This document shows positions 1 through 7,928 of a DNA stretch of 10,851 nucleotides, piece by piece. Under the pieces are notes generated by a model. That model was not told where the DNA came from, searched no databases, and saw only the letters and a program-made list of their open reading frames with translations. This DNA comes from Ferruginibacter sp. (GTDB taxonomy: Bacteria > Bacteroidota > Bacteroidia > Chitinophagales > Chitinophagaceae). The stretch covers positions 1 to 10,851 of the forward strand of contig JANYFI010000167.1 in the NCBI GenBank assembly GCA_025362765.1, in the 5' to 3' direction. Both the position numbers and the translations under genes were made by a program. Numbering within the stretch: the first letter of the stretch is position 1; each line of letters opens with the position of its first letter.

Positions 1-3000
1 ATCCAGATCACTATAAAAGGAGCTGCAAAAATCAGCGATACAGGCGCATACATTGTGAGGTAAATTAACAAGGCAAAAGAAAGAAAAGGGCCAAACCACA
101 TGGTAGCATATACGGCTGCAATGGTTTTTTTATTATTGAGCGTGCTGTGATAGGGGTTCCATTGCAATAAATGCTTATGGCTTATAAACATACGCCACAG
201 CGTACGCAGGATGGCATCGGTATTTGAAATGGCTTCGTAGGGCAAACAAAAAAGTTCAATTACATATTGGTAAAACTGATCGCTTGCGGCCCGAAAAGAA
301 TAAATAAAATGTTGTGAAAATAATTCGTCTTTAGGCCGGTTAATGATTGACCAGCAAAAACCGATAATGGAAGGCAACAACACAATCAGTGATACTGCCA
401 TGGTCCAGAACAATGGTGCCGGTGAAAATACCCAGCCATATAAAAGCAATAACAGCAATGCCTGTTGTACCAGGCTGCGGCGAATGTTATCAAAAATTTT
501 CCATTTGGATAATAAAGACAAGGGGTTTTTTACGATCTTTTTATTGGAAGCAGGTACAAAGGGCAAAACCCAGTTAGCTATTTGCCAGTCACCCCTTATC
601 CAGCGGTGCCTGCGTTGCATATCCGTACTGTAACGGGCGGGATACTCTTCATACAGCTGCACGTCAGTAATAAGTCCCGACCGGGTATAACAACCTTCTA
701 AAAGATCATGGCTTAAAATGGAATCATCGGGCAATACATTTTGTAAAACCTCTTCAAACGCGGCCACGTTGTAAATGCCTTTACCAATAAATGATCCTTC
801 TTTAAAAAGATCCTGGTATACATCAGAAGTGGCCCTTGTGTATGGATCGGTACCCGGCTCGTTGCCATGAATTTTTGCATAGATAGAACTGTGGTTGCCG
901 GGCAAACTGTTGCTAACCCTTGGCTGCAATATGGTGTACCCGCTGGTTACCCGCTTTTTCTTCGGGGAATATTGCGCTACATTTAAAGGATGGGCCATAG
1001 TGGCGACCATTTTCCAGGCGGCATCTCTTGGCAAAGCCGTATCTGTATCAAGCGTAATAATATATTTTACTGCGCTATAAACAGCTTCTTCTCCCACAAT
1101 CTGTGAAAAATAATTTTGTCCTCTGCCCAATATTAAGGCGTTTAATTCGGCTAACTTTCCGCGTTTACGTTCAAAACCCATCCAGATTTTATCCTTTGCA
1201 TTGTATTTTCGGTTGCGGTGAAAAAGAAAAAACGTGTCATTACCTGTGCGGTCATACTTTCTGTTGAGTTCAATAATTTTAGTGCGGGCTGTTTCCACCA
1301 GTAAATCATCGCCGGGTACATTTTCGGTGGCAGCATCGTTAAAATCTGTTACCAGCGCATACTGCAGGTATTCATTTCGGTTGGCTAAAAAACGCACTTC
1401 CAGTCCTTCTGTTAAATCGTTGATGCCGCTTACAGAACTTAAAATGGTCGGGATGACCACCATGGTGCGGTTTTGCTCTGGTATGCCTTTTGAAAAATCC
1501 ATCCGGGGCAATAAAAATGGTTTGGCAATCATGTTGGCCAGCCAGTTTACAAGTGATACCGACAACCGGCTGGTAGCCAATAAAATTAAAACACTCATTA
1601 ACACCAACAGCTTATCGCTTACGCCTTCCAGGTAAGTAATGTAAACCAGGTACCATGACAGCAACGCAGCCATTGCCACAATGCTGCCTGCGTAATTCAG
1701 GAACGGAACATTGTTAAAAATATTTTTGCATTTATCCAGCACACTATAATGCATTTTAGCCTGCTGCTCCATTTTGCCAAGGCCTTCGCAGGTAAGAAAA
1801 TAACCCACGTGCATCAACCTGGGATCATCTGTTTTTTCAGCGTTTTCCTTCGCAAGCCCCACTGCCATTTCCGCCACTTCTTTTTCTGTAAGGTTACTTT
1901 TTTTTGCAATCTTTTCTACTACATGCCTGTAATTATCCCGGGTATAAAAATCCATTTTTCCATATACACCATTAATATCCTGGCGAAGTACCTGCTCTAC
2001 AATACTGGTATTTTCTACAAATTCCCGCCAGTCGGTAGTACTTAAAAAACGGAGGCTGCTGATGCTATTGCTGATGGATACCTGGTCGGCAGCCTGCTTC
2101 TGGTTTTCCTGGTGTATCAGTTCATTGCTGCTAAGGCTTTCTTCAGATAAGCGTTGTTCTATCCAGTTGAGGGGTAACGATAGCGCATTGCCTTTTTCCT
2201 GCAAACGCCGCGTTAATTCGGCAACAAAAGCGCTATCCATAGGAGGCTCGCTTCTTGCCATATCCGCTATCACCAGTACAAGGTTTTTAGGATCATTTTC
2301 AGCAGCATCAATCATATTATCCGCCCATTTATTAGCAAGTGTTTTGTTAATAATGTCGCTGGCGATTTGTATCGATAACCTGCGAAGATTTTCTATTAAG
2401 GCCAGTCGCAACATAATGGGGATTGCCCATAATTCGCCTAGTTTTAAAAAAGTATTGGTTTGGTAGGCGGCAACAAAACCTGCAAGGCTATTAATGTCAA
2501 CATGGCCGTCACTATGGGAAATAATTTCCACAGCGATATCATATACCCTTGGCAATCCGGCAGATTCTCCTTTTAAAAGCTGCGGCAACCCTTTACTATA
2601 TCCTTTAGGTAAATGTTTTTTTCCCGTATATATCTGCTCTTCAATGAGGTAAAAATTGTCCAGTAGCCACTCGCCTGCGGGCACAATCCTGGTATTGTTT
2701 TTTACCGCGTCAGTCAGTGCCGCATGCACCTCTAAAAGTATATGCTCATTTTCCGCCAGTCTCTTCAGTAACTGTTCCGAAGGGTGCTCAGAAATGAGCT
2801 GGTGTTTTCTGGAAATTGCACTGGCGTGTTGTTCCAGTTGCTGTTCGGTAAATAATTCAGATCGTAAAGGGGGCCTTTCATCGGCATATTTATCAGAACG
2901 GCTATCTCCAAAAATAGGTTCAATTATATTTTTCTTTAAAGCGGCAATAGCCTGAGGCAACATTTCAAAGAGGTCAGTTTGTTGATTTTTTCTTTGATTA

Positions 3001-3008
3001 CTCGTCAT
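1..3008 (-). CDS. Cyclic beta-1,2-glucan synthase (NdvB-like), N-terminal two fifths, partial at left edge
   Basis: The frame starts at an ATG at 3008-3006 (MTSNQRKNQQ) and stays open for 1002 codons to the window edge, so the C-terminus is missing. NdvB-type proteins are usually well over 2000 residues and make cyclic beta-1,2-glucan from UDP-glucose in the inner membrane. A PAGEWLLDNFYLIEEQI segment near residue 110 is the characteristic N-terminal signature of this family. Two membrane segments lie at about residues 439-461 and 469-488. A GT84-like glucosyltransferase domain follows, with DTDT at 654-657, SHDLLEG around 766-772 and RRHRWIRGDWQ around 799-809. More membrane segments lie near 846-890 and 962-1002. 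The GH94 phosphorylase-like region expected further on lies outside the window. It is transcribed divergently from the sensor kinase. No Shine-Dalgarno sequence is seen. The family call is firm; the cyclic product is inferred from the family. Confidence 0.9.
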   Translation of the reverse strand, partial: MTSNQRKNQQTDLFEMLPQAIAALKKNIIEPIFGDSRSDKYADERPPLRSELFTEQQLEQHASAISRKHQLISEHPSEQLLKRLAENEHILLEVHAALTDAVKNNTRIVPAGEWLLDNFYLIEEQIYTGKKHLPKGYSKGLPQLLKGESAGLPRVYDIAVEIISHSDGHVDINSLAGFVAAYQTNTFLKLGELWAIPIMLRLALIENLRRLSIQIASDIINKTLANKWADNMIDAAENDPKNLVLVIADMARSEPPMDSAFVAELTRRLQEKGNALSLPLNWIEQRLSEESLSSNELIHQENQKQAADQVSISNSISSLRFLSTTDWREFVENTSIVEQVLRQDINGVYGKMDFYTRDNYRHVVEKIAKKSNLTEKEVAEMAVGLAKENAEKTDDPRLMHVGYFLTCEGLGKMEQQAKMHYSVLDKCKNIFNNVPFLNYAGSIVAMAALLSWYLVYITYLEGVSDKLLVLMSVLILLATSRLSVSLVNWLANMIAKPFLLPRMDFSKGIPEQNRTMVVIPTILSSVSGINDLTEGLEVRFLANRNEYLQYALVTDFNDAATENVPGDDLLVETARTKIIELNRKYDRTGNDTFFLFHRNRKYNAKDKIWMGFERKRGKLAELNALILGRGQNYFSQIVGEEAVYSAVKYIITLDTDTALPRDAAWKMVATMAHPLNVAQYSPKKKRVTSGYTILQPRVSNSLPGNHSSIYAKIHGNEPGTDPYTRATSDVYQDLFKEGSFIGKGIYNVAAFEEVLQNVLPDDSILSHDLLEGCYTRSGLITDVQLYEEYPARYSTDMQRRHRWIRGDWQIANWVLPFVPASNKKIVKNPLSLLSKWKIFDNIRRSLVQQALLLLLLYGWVFSPAPLFWTMAVSLIVLLPSIIGFCWSIINRPKDELFSQHFIYSFRAASDQFYQYVIELFCLPYEAISNTDAILRTLWRMFISHKHLLQWNPYHSTLNNKKTIAAVYATMWFGPFLSFALLIYLTMYAPVSLIFAAPFIVIW

Positions 3009-3237
3009 TTTTTTGCTGATTTTAATAGTACATACCCGGTAAACAGGCTCTTCAATTTTCTTAATACGGAGTACCAATATCATGCCTTGTAATTTTTTAA
3101 AAATTGAGCACATAATTTGTTTTAATCAATTATGTGGCGGTGCCGATATTATTTCCTTTAAAAAGATTGTGCAGACCAATATTTGCTTATTTTAGTTGTA
3201 CAACAATAGAATCGCGTTTAATTATACATTTCATACA
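3009..3237. promoter_or_regulatory. Divergent intergenic region between glucan synthase and sensor kinase genes
   Basis: This 229-base AT-rich stretch must hold the promoters for both divergent genes. I could not place a convincing Bacteroidota -33/-7 pair in either direction. The best plus-strand partial match is AATATTTG at 3178-3185, one mismatch from TAnnTTTG, with no well-spaced upstream TTTG. The clearest structure is the inverted repeat at 3109-3136, listed separately. No small gene is visible. Confidence 0.5.
3109..3136. promoter_or_regulatory. Perfect 9-bp inverted repeat, possible operator
   Basis: CACATAATT (3109-3117) and its exact reverse complement AATTATGTG (3128-3136) flank a 10-base spacer. 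Centre-to-centre spacing is 19 bases, roughly two helical turns, which suits a dimeric DNA-binding protein better than a terminator because no T-run follows. It sits about 100 bases from both divergent start codons. The regulatory role is inference. Confidence 0.35.
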
Positions 3238-6200
3238 ATGCCGGATCTGAACGTACGAATCTCTTTACCGTTTGAACAAACCTTTCTTTCAGGATCTGGA
3301 GAAATGAGGCAGTTAATACGTGAAAAAAACTGGACTGATGCAGTATTGGGCCAACCTGCTCAATGGCCACAGAGTTTGCGTACCGCAGTAAGTATTTTGC
3401 TTGGCTCAAAACTGCCGATGTTTTTATGGTGGGGTAGCGAATTAACCTGTTTTTACAATGATGCCTACAGGCCTTTTTTAGGGCAAGATGGAAAGCATCC
3501 CCAAATATTAGGCATGCCCGCCAGGGATGCCTGGAAAGAAATATGGCCGGTAATAAAACCCCTGATAGACGAAGTGTTGAAAACCGGCGAAGCAATCTGG
3601 CGGGAAGATCAGTTAATTCCTATTTTTCGTAACGGCACTTTGGAAGATGTGTACTGGACGTTTAGTTATAGTGCAGTAATGGATGAAACCGGAAATCCCG
3701 GCGGTGTATTGGTTATGTGTACAGATACTACAGCAATTATAAAAAGGAAATTACTGATAAGTACCGGCGAAACAGGCGATGGCACCTCTTTGGGAACCCA
3801 GCTTGATTTTGTTAACACGTTTAATGAAAGTGAAAGAAAATTCAGGAATACGGTTATGCAGGCGCCTGTGGCCATCGCGGTTTTTAGAGGCCCCTCTTTT
3901 ATTACCGAAACAGCCAATAAGATATTCCTGGAAATGGTAGGTAAAAGTGAAAGTGAATTAATTGGAAAACCATTGTTCAACATATTGCCCGAAGTAAGGG
4001 AAGCCGTGGAAGCTTTGATGAAAGGCGTATTCGAAACAGGCATCATCCATACTATTTCAGAATATTTAGTGCCTATCAACCGTTCAGGTAAAATAGAGGC
4101 TACTTTTTTTAATGCAAGTTTTGAGTCGTTAAAGGAAGCGGATGGTAGGGTATCTGGTATTATTATAATTGCCAGTGAAGTAACCCATTTGGTGAATGCA
4201 AAGTATAAGCTGGCCGAAAGTGAAAGGCATTTTAAGCATATGATTATGCAATCACCCATTCCTATGACCATTCTTCGCGGCCGTGAACTGGTGATTGAAA
4301 TTGCCAATATTGCGATGTATAAAAATATTTGGCGACAGGACGAAAGTGAGGTACTGGGCAAAAAGATACTGGAAGTATTTCCTGAACTGGAAGGCCAGAA
4401 ATTCCCGGCATTGTTACTGGAAGTGTTGGACCGCGGGGTGCCCGTTCGGGAAAATGAATCGGTAGCTTATGTGCAGCGGCACGATGGATTGAAGAAATTT
4501 TATCTTGATTTTGAATATGCACCGCTCTTTGATGCTGTTGGTACTGTGTCAGGAGTAATGGTTACTGTAAACGATGTTACCGAAAAAGTAGAAAGCAGGT
4601 TGCAGCTGGAAGTAGAGGAAGGACGGTTACGTTTGGCAATAGAAAGCACCAGGCTGGCTACCTGGGATTTAAACCTGCTCTCCGGCGAAATTATACATAC
4701 GGGTAGGTTGGCTGAAATATTTGGCTATCCTGCAGATGCTGTTCTTTCTCACCAGCAAATGCGCAGGCATATTCATCCGGATGATTTACACAACGTGGTG
4801 GAAAAAGCCTTTAGTGAAGCCCTTACATCGAGTATTTACCATTATGAAGCAAGAGTAATCAGGACGGATAACTCTATCCATTGGATCAGAACAAACGGCA
4901 AAGTAATATATACTGATGAGCAGCAGCCCACCCGGGTGATAGGTACGTTACTGGATATTACGGACGATAAAGTGATTCAGGAAGAAGTGTCTCGTTTGGC
5001 TGCCATTGTACAATCTTCTGCCGACGCCATCATTAGTAAAAAGCTTGACGGTACCATTAGCACCTGGAACAAAGCGGCAGAAAAAATGTTTGGCTATACC
5101 GCGGATGAGATTATCGGTCGGCCAATTTCAATACTGATTCCCCCCGAACGGATGGCGGAGGAACAGAATATTTTAGAAAACATTGGTAAAGGCAGGGGTG
5201 TATATTCCCTTGAAACAAAAAGGATAAAAAAAAGTGGGGCGGAAGTAGATATATCTGTAAGTATTTCTCCCATAAAGGATAACAACGGTAAAATTATCGG
5301 GGCCTCAAAAATAGCCCGGGATATTACAAGACAAAAACAAATAGAGATACAAATTGCTGCAAGTGAAGAGCGGTTCAGGCTATTGGCCAATTCCATGGCG
5401 CAGCTTATCTGGACCAGTGATATTAATGGTAAAATGACTTACTTTAACCAGGCAGTATATGAGTTTTCCGGGTTGAATTTTGAGCAACTGCAAACTGAAG
5501 GCTGGCTGTACATGTTACATCCCGACGACAAGGAAGAAAATGCAAAACGCTGGCAATATGCAATTGATACCGGTGAAGATTTTATTTTTGAACATAGATT
5601 TAAAAAACAGGATGGCACCTACCGGTGGCAGTTAAGTAGGGCGCTACCACAAAAAGACGCTGCCGGTAAAATACAAATATGGGTGGGTACCAGTACTGAT
5701 ATAAACGATATAAAAGAAAACGAACAGCAAAAAGATTTTTTTATCAGCATGGCGAGTCATGAATTAAAAACACCTATTACTTCTATAAAAGGATATGTGC
5801 AGATTTTAATGGCCATGTACAGTAAAAAAGGCGACGATTTTTTAAGACAATCCCTGGAAACAGTTAACAAACAAATAATTACACTAACCACATTGATTGC
5901 AGATTTACTGGATATGTCAAAAATAAAGTCAGGCAGCCTGCAACTTAACATGGAGTCTTTTTGTTTAAATGATCTGGTAAAAGAAACAGTACACGAAATT
6001 CAACACATCGAACCGGATTGTAGTATCAAATTCATTCCGGATGAAGATGTCAATGTGTACGCCGACCGTGGCCGAATAGGGCAGGTGTTGATCAATTTTT
6101 TAACCAATGCTACCAAATACTCGCCCAACTGTCATGAAATAACGGTTACCAGTAAGCTAACGCCCAATGAAGTAGTGGTGGCTGTTGCAGACTCAGGCGT

Positions 6201-6420
6201 AGGCATAAGCAAAGCGGATCAGCAGAAAATTTTCCAGCGCTTTTACCGGGTGGCTGGAAAAGATGAAAAAACTTTTCCAGGTTTTGGGATTGGTTTGTTT
6301 ATTGCTGCTGAAATTATACAACGTCATGACGGAAACATAGGCGTTGAAAGTGAACTTGGCAAAGGAGCTGTTTTTCATTTTTCACTGCCTTTAAATAACT
6401 ATGAAAAAACCAATATCTAA
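3238..6420 (+). CDS. Soluble multi-PAS sensor histidine kinase (about six PAS modules, HisKA, HATPase_c)
   Basis: The protein has 1060 residues from the ATG at 3238, giving MPDLNVRISL. An in-frame TTG at 3196 would add 14 residues, but I prefer the ATG because the family-like sequence starts after it. PAS modules lie roughly at residues 25-165, 198-318, 326-451, 460-577, 583-701 and 709-830. The last three end in typical PAC strings such as GTLLDITDD, ASKIARDITRQ and GTSTDIND. The HisKA motif SHELKTPITSIKGY carries the phosphoacceptor His841. The ATPase domain has the N-box with Asn957, the DSGVG box starting at Asp985 and GFGIGLF from Gly1015, so all key residues are present. There is no signal peptide or membrane segment, so it acts in the cytosol; the ligand is unknown. 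It is followed after 2 bases by a receiver gene, its presumed partner. No DNA-binding or receiver domain is fused. Confidence 0.93.
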   Translation: MPDLNVRISLPFEQTFLSGSGEMRQLIREKNWTDAVLGQPAQWPQSLRTAVSILLGSKLPMFLWWGSELTCFYNDAYRPFLGQDGKHPQILGMPARDAWKEIWPVIKPLIDEVLKTGEAIWREDQLIPIFRNGTLEDVYWTFSYSAVMDETGNPGGVLVMCTDTTAIIKRKLLISTGETGDGTSLGTQLDFVNTFNESERKFRNTVMQAPVAIAVFRGPSFITETANKIFLEMVGKSESELIGKPLFNILPEVREAVEALMKGVFETGIIHTISEYLVPINRSGKIEATFFNASFESLKEADGRVSGIIIIASEVTHLVNAKYKLAESERHFKHMIMQSPIPMTILRGRELVIEIANIAMYKNIWRQDESEVLGKKILEVFPELEGQKFPALLLEVLDRGVPVRENESVAYVQRHDGLKKFYLDFEYAPLFDAVGTVSGVMVTVNDVTEKVESRLQLEVEEGRLRLAIESTRLATWDLNLLSGEIIHTGRLAEIFGYPADAVLSHQQMRRHIHPDDLHNVVEKAFSEALTSSIYHYEARVIRTDNSIHWIRTNGKVIYTDEQQPTRVIGTLLDITDDKVIQEEVSRLAAIVQSSADAIISKKLDGTISTWNKAAEKMFGYTADEIIGRPISILIPPERMAEEQNILENIGKGRGVYSLETKRIKKSGAEVDISVSISPIKDNNGKIIGASKIARDITRQKQIEIQIAASEERFRLLANSMAQLIWTSDINGKMTYFNQAVYEFSGLNFEQLQTEGWLYMLHPDDKEENAKRWQYAIDTGEDFIFEHRFKKQDGTYRWQLSRALPQKDAAGKIQIWVGTSTDINDIKENEQQKDFFISMASHELKTPITSIKGYVQILMAMYSKKGDDFLRQSLETVNKQIITLTTLIADLLDMSKIKSGSLQLNMESFCLNDLVKETVHEIQHIEPDCSIKFIPDEDVNVYADRGRIGQVLINFLTNATKYSPNCHEITVTSKLTPNEVVVAVADSGVGISKADQQKIFQRFYRVAGKDEKTFPGFGIGLFIAAEIIQRHDGNIGVESELGKGAVFHFSLPLNNYEKTNI

Positions 6421-6422
6421 CT

Positions 6423-6803
6423 ATGCAAAATGAACAATTTCATATACTGGTGATAGATGATAATGCAGATATTTTATTTATGATAAAAGCGATGCTCGAA
6501 ATGAAAGGATATAAAATAACAGCCAGGGATAATCCTGAAAATATTATAGTTTTTATGGAAGCGTTAAAGCCCGATCTTATATTAATGGATATGCTGTTGT
6601 CTGGAGCTGATGGACGCGAAGTGTGCAAAAATTTCAAGGTAAATAAACAGCTTTCAAATATTCCGGTTATTATGATATCGGCCTTGCCAGATGCAGCCGG
6701 CAGTTGCATAGAATCTGGCGCTGATTATTTTTTAGGCAAGCCGTTTGAAATGAAAGATCTTTTTCACACAGTCAGCACTGCATTGGCAACGGTAAACAAT
6801 TAA
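6423..6803 (+). CDS. Single-domain response regulator (CheY-like receiver)
   Basis: This 126-residue protein is a receiver domain and nothing else. It has the acidic pair Asp12-Asp13 (LVIDDN), the phosphorylation site Asp56 (PDLILMD), Ser86 in the switch position (VIMISA) and Lys106 (GKPFE), all in canonical spacing. The start is 2 bases after the kinase stop, so the two genes are almost certainly cotranscribed and act as a cognate pair. There is no output domain, so the signal must pass on by protein contact or through a phosphorelay to an unseen partner. The 3' end lies 9 bases from the MITE-like element, whose inverted repeat could also affect the transcript end. Confidence 0.92.
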   Translation: MQNEQFHILVIDDNADILFMIKAMLEMKGYKITARDNPENIIVFMEALKPDLILMDMLLSGADGREVCKNFKVNKQLSNIPVIMISALPDAAGSCIESGADYFLGKPFEMKDLFHTVSTALATVNN

Positions 6804-6812
6804 TTATACTAA

Positions 6813-6953
6813 GAAGCTGTTTGAGTTAATTATTTTTGTTACCAGCTTTAGTTCCCTGTGGCATCATCGTTGTGTCACTCCCTTATACGGCATACCTTTT
6901 TTGAACTTTAATTATGCAATAGGAAAAATATTTTATTTAACTCAAACAGCTTC
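6813..6953. mobile_element. MITE-like element with 17-bp perfect terminal inverted repeats
   Basis: GAAGCTGTTTGAGTTAA at 6813-6829 is repeated as its exact reverse complement at 6937-6953. The 141-bp unit is flanked on both sides by TAA (6810-6812 and 6954-6956). Counting the base shared with the repeat end, CTAA occurs at 6809-6812 and 6953-6956. Short TNA or YTAR target duplications are known for groups of the IS5 family, so an IS5-type transposase acting in trans is a reasonable inference. The interior of about 107 bases has no open frame of any size. A 17-bp stem with such a long loop and no T-run is a poor transcription terminator. Copies elsewhere in the genome cannot be seen from here. 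Confidence 0.65.
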
Positions 6954-6956
6954 TAA

Positions 6957-7185
6957 AATGTATTGCTTACGGAAAGTAAAATATAAATGCGCCAGCCCTA
7001 CATGTTTGTTATGGCTGGGATTAAAACGGATTTATTTTTTGAATTGGTTAAAAATATCCCATGGATATTAATTGCAATGAATTAATATTCGTCCTATCTG
7101 CCAGCATCAGCGTTTGTATTTTGTTTTGTACTAATTAAATTAATCACCTCTTTATATCATTCATTAAAGTAAAAAATAAAAAAAC
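6957..7185. other. AT-rich intergenic region upstream of the DUF2911 gene
   Basis: No gene is visible. Two small dyads stand out. CCAGCC (6992-6997) pairs with GGCTGG (7013-7018) across a 15-base loop, and ATATTAATT (7065-7073) pairs with AATTAATAT (7080-7088) across GCAATG. A promoter for the plus-strand gene at 7186 is expected here, but no sequence matches TAnnTTTG with a well-placed TTTG upstream; the closest stretch is the T- and G-rich run around 7110-7130. The bases just before the start codon are A-rich, as is common in Bacteroidota, with no Shine-Dalgarno sequence. Confidence 0.4.
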
Positions 7186-7719
7186 ATGAAAAAAGTATTA
7201 ACCATTCTTTCCATAGCGAGTTTGCTAATTGCTACAAACAACACGTTTGCCCAGGAAAAGAAAGAAGATAAAAGTAAAAGACCCAGCCCTCCCGCAAAAG
7301 TTGAACAGACAATTGCATCTGGCGCAGTGATTACTATTGATTATAGCCAGCCTTCAGTAAAGGGCCGTACCATTGGCAAAAACCTTGAACCAAAAGGTGA
7401 CGCTGTTTGGCGTACCGGTGCCAATGAAGCAACCATATTTGAAACAACTAAAGCGGTTAAAATAAATGGCCAGGATTTACCTGCAGGTAAATATTCCTTA
7501 TTTACTATTGCAGGAACAGGCGAGTGGACAATTATTTTTAATAAAACCTGGAACCAGTGGGGAGCCTTCGATTATAAAATGTCTGAGGACTTTTTAAGAG
7601 CGAAAGCCACTGCAACAAAAGAATCCTCATTTGCTGAAAAAATGACTTTTACCATTGCAAAGGATGGTACAGTCGATTTGCTTTGGGGAGATAATAAGGT
7701 AACTTTTAAAGTAGAATAA
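7186..7719 (+). CDS. Secreted DUF2911 family protein
   Basis: The 177-residue product begins with a clear signal peptide (MKK, hydrophobic core 4-16) with likely cleavage after Ala22 in TFA|QE, so it is exported to the periplasm or beyond. The mature part shows the conserved blocks of DUF2911: DYSQPSVKGR at 52-61, WRTGANEAT at 75-83, PAGKYSLFT at 99-107, WTIIFNK at 114-120 and WGAFDY at 125-130. This family is common in Bacteroidota and has no known biochemical function. The charged, proline-bearing linker after the signal peptide (residues 23-38) is low complexity. The gene stands alone, with a strong terminator starting 14 bases after its stop, so it is probably monocistronic. The family call is confident; the function is unknown. 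Confidence 0.9.
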   Translation: MKKVLTILSIASLLIATNNTFAQEKKEDKSKRPSPPAKVEQTIASGAVITIDYSQPSVKGRTIGKNLEPKGDAVWRTGANEATIFETTKAVKINGQDLPAGKYSLFTIAGTGEWTIIFNKTWNQWGAFDYKMSEDFLRAKATATKESSFAEKMTFTIAKDGTVDLLWGDNKVTFKVE

Positions 7720-7733
7720 CTTTTCGGAATGCT

Positions 7734-7769
7734 AAAAAAACGTGCAGTAGAAGGCTGCACGTTTTTTTT
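7734..7769 (+). terminator. Rho-independent terminator after the DUF2911 gene
   Basis: CGTGCAG (7741-7747) and CTGCACG (7755-7761) form a 7-bp GC-rich stem with a 7-base loop. The stem extends through an A-run (7734-7740) pairing with an eight-T run (7762-7769). The A and T runs make it potentially bidirectional, but only the plus-strand gene lies close to it. Confidence 0.92.
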
Positions 7770-7841
7770 GTTGGTACTAATAACTAAAGCCATCAATCCA
7801 CCTATCCTGATGCCCGCTGAAGCGTTTGGTAAAGGAGAAAA

Positions 7842-7859
7842 TTAATCCGGTTTAATCCG
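7842..7859. repeat. Direct repeat TTAATCCG x2, one helical turn apart
   Basis: TTAATCCG occurs at 7842-7849 and again at 7852-7859, 10 bases start to start. A further ATCCGG follows at 7863-7868. The block around it (about 7789-7880) has no open frame. Its wording resembles short dispersed extragenic repeats that I recall from Bacteroidota genomes, but that is memory and not a search result. A pair of sites one turn apart could instead be an operator. Confidence 0.4.
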
Positions 7860-7891
7860 TGCATCCGGCGTCATTCATATTTCTATAAAGT

Positions 7892-7908
7892 TTGGCACGG
7901 CTTTCCCC
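7892..7908 (+). promoter_or_regulatory. Possible sigma-54 type promoter, good -24 element and weak -12 element
   Basis: TTGGCACGG at 7892-7900 matches the sigma-54 -24 consensus YTGGCACGR in full. The -12 box expected at 7904-7908 reads TCCCC instead of TTGCW, so its invariant GC is not met. The position, about 20 bases before the ATG at 7929, would allow only a very short leader. It is listed as a candidate only. Confidence 0.25.
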
Positions 7909-7928
7909 TTATCAATAAAAACATTTGT

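Noticed and set aside
343..2955. Several plus-strand open frames of 60-134 codons opposite the glucan synthase
   Set aside because: They overlap a single long minus-strand frame with clear family motifs. Their translations are Ser/Cys/Phe-rich with no recognisable domains, as expected for antisense shadows.
3196..3237. TTG start adding 14 residues to the kinase
   Set aside because: The added segment has no family character, and the ATG at 3238 gives a natural start; it is kept only as an alternative.
3666..4361. A 231-codon minus-strand open frame inside the kinase gene
   Set aside because: It lies opposite well-conserved PAS modules, and its translation is low-quality and Ser/Ile-rich, so it is a shadow.
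6812..6954. The inverted repeat after the response regulator as a transcription terminator
   Set aside because: The loop exceeds 100 bases, the stem is not GC-rich and no T-run follows. The flanking TAA duplication favours a mobile element.
6992..7018. CCAGCC/GGCTGG hairpin as a terminator
   Set aside because: There is a 6-bp stem with a 15-base loop, the T-run starts only about 17 bases later, and no gene ends nearby on the plus strand.
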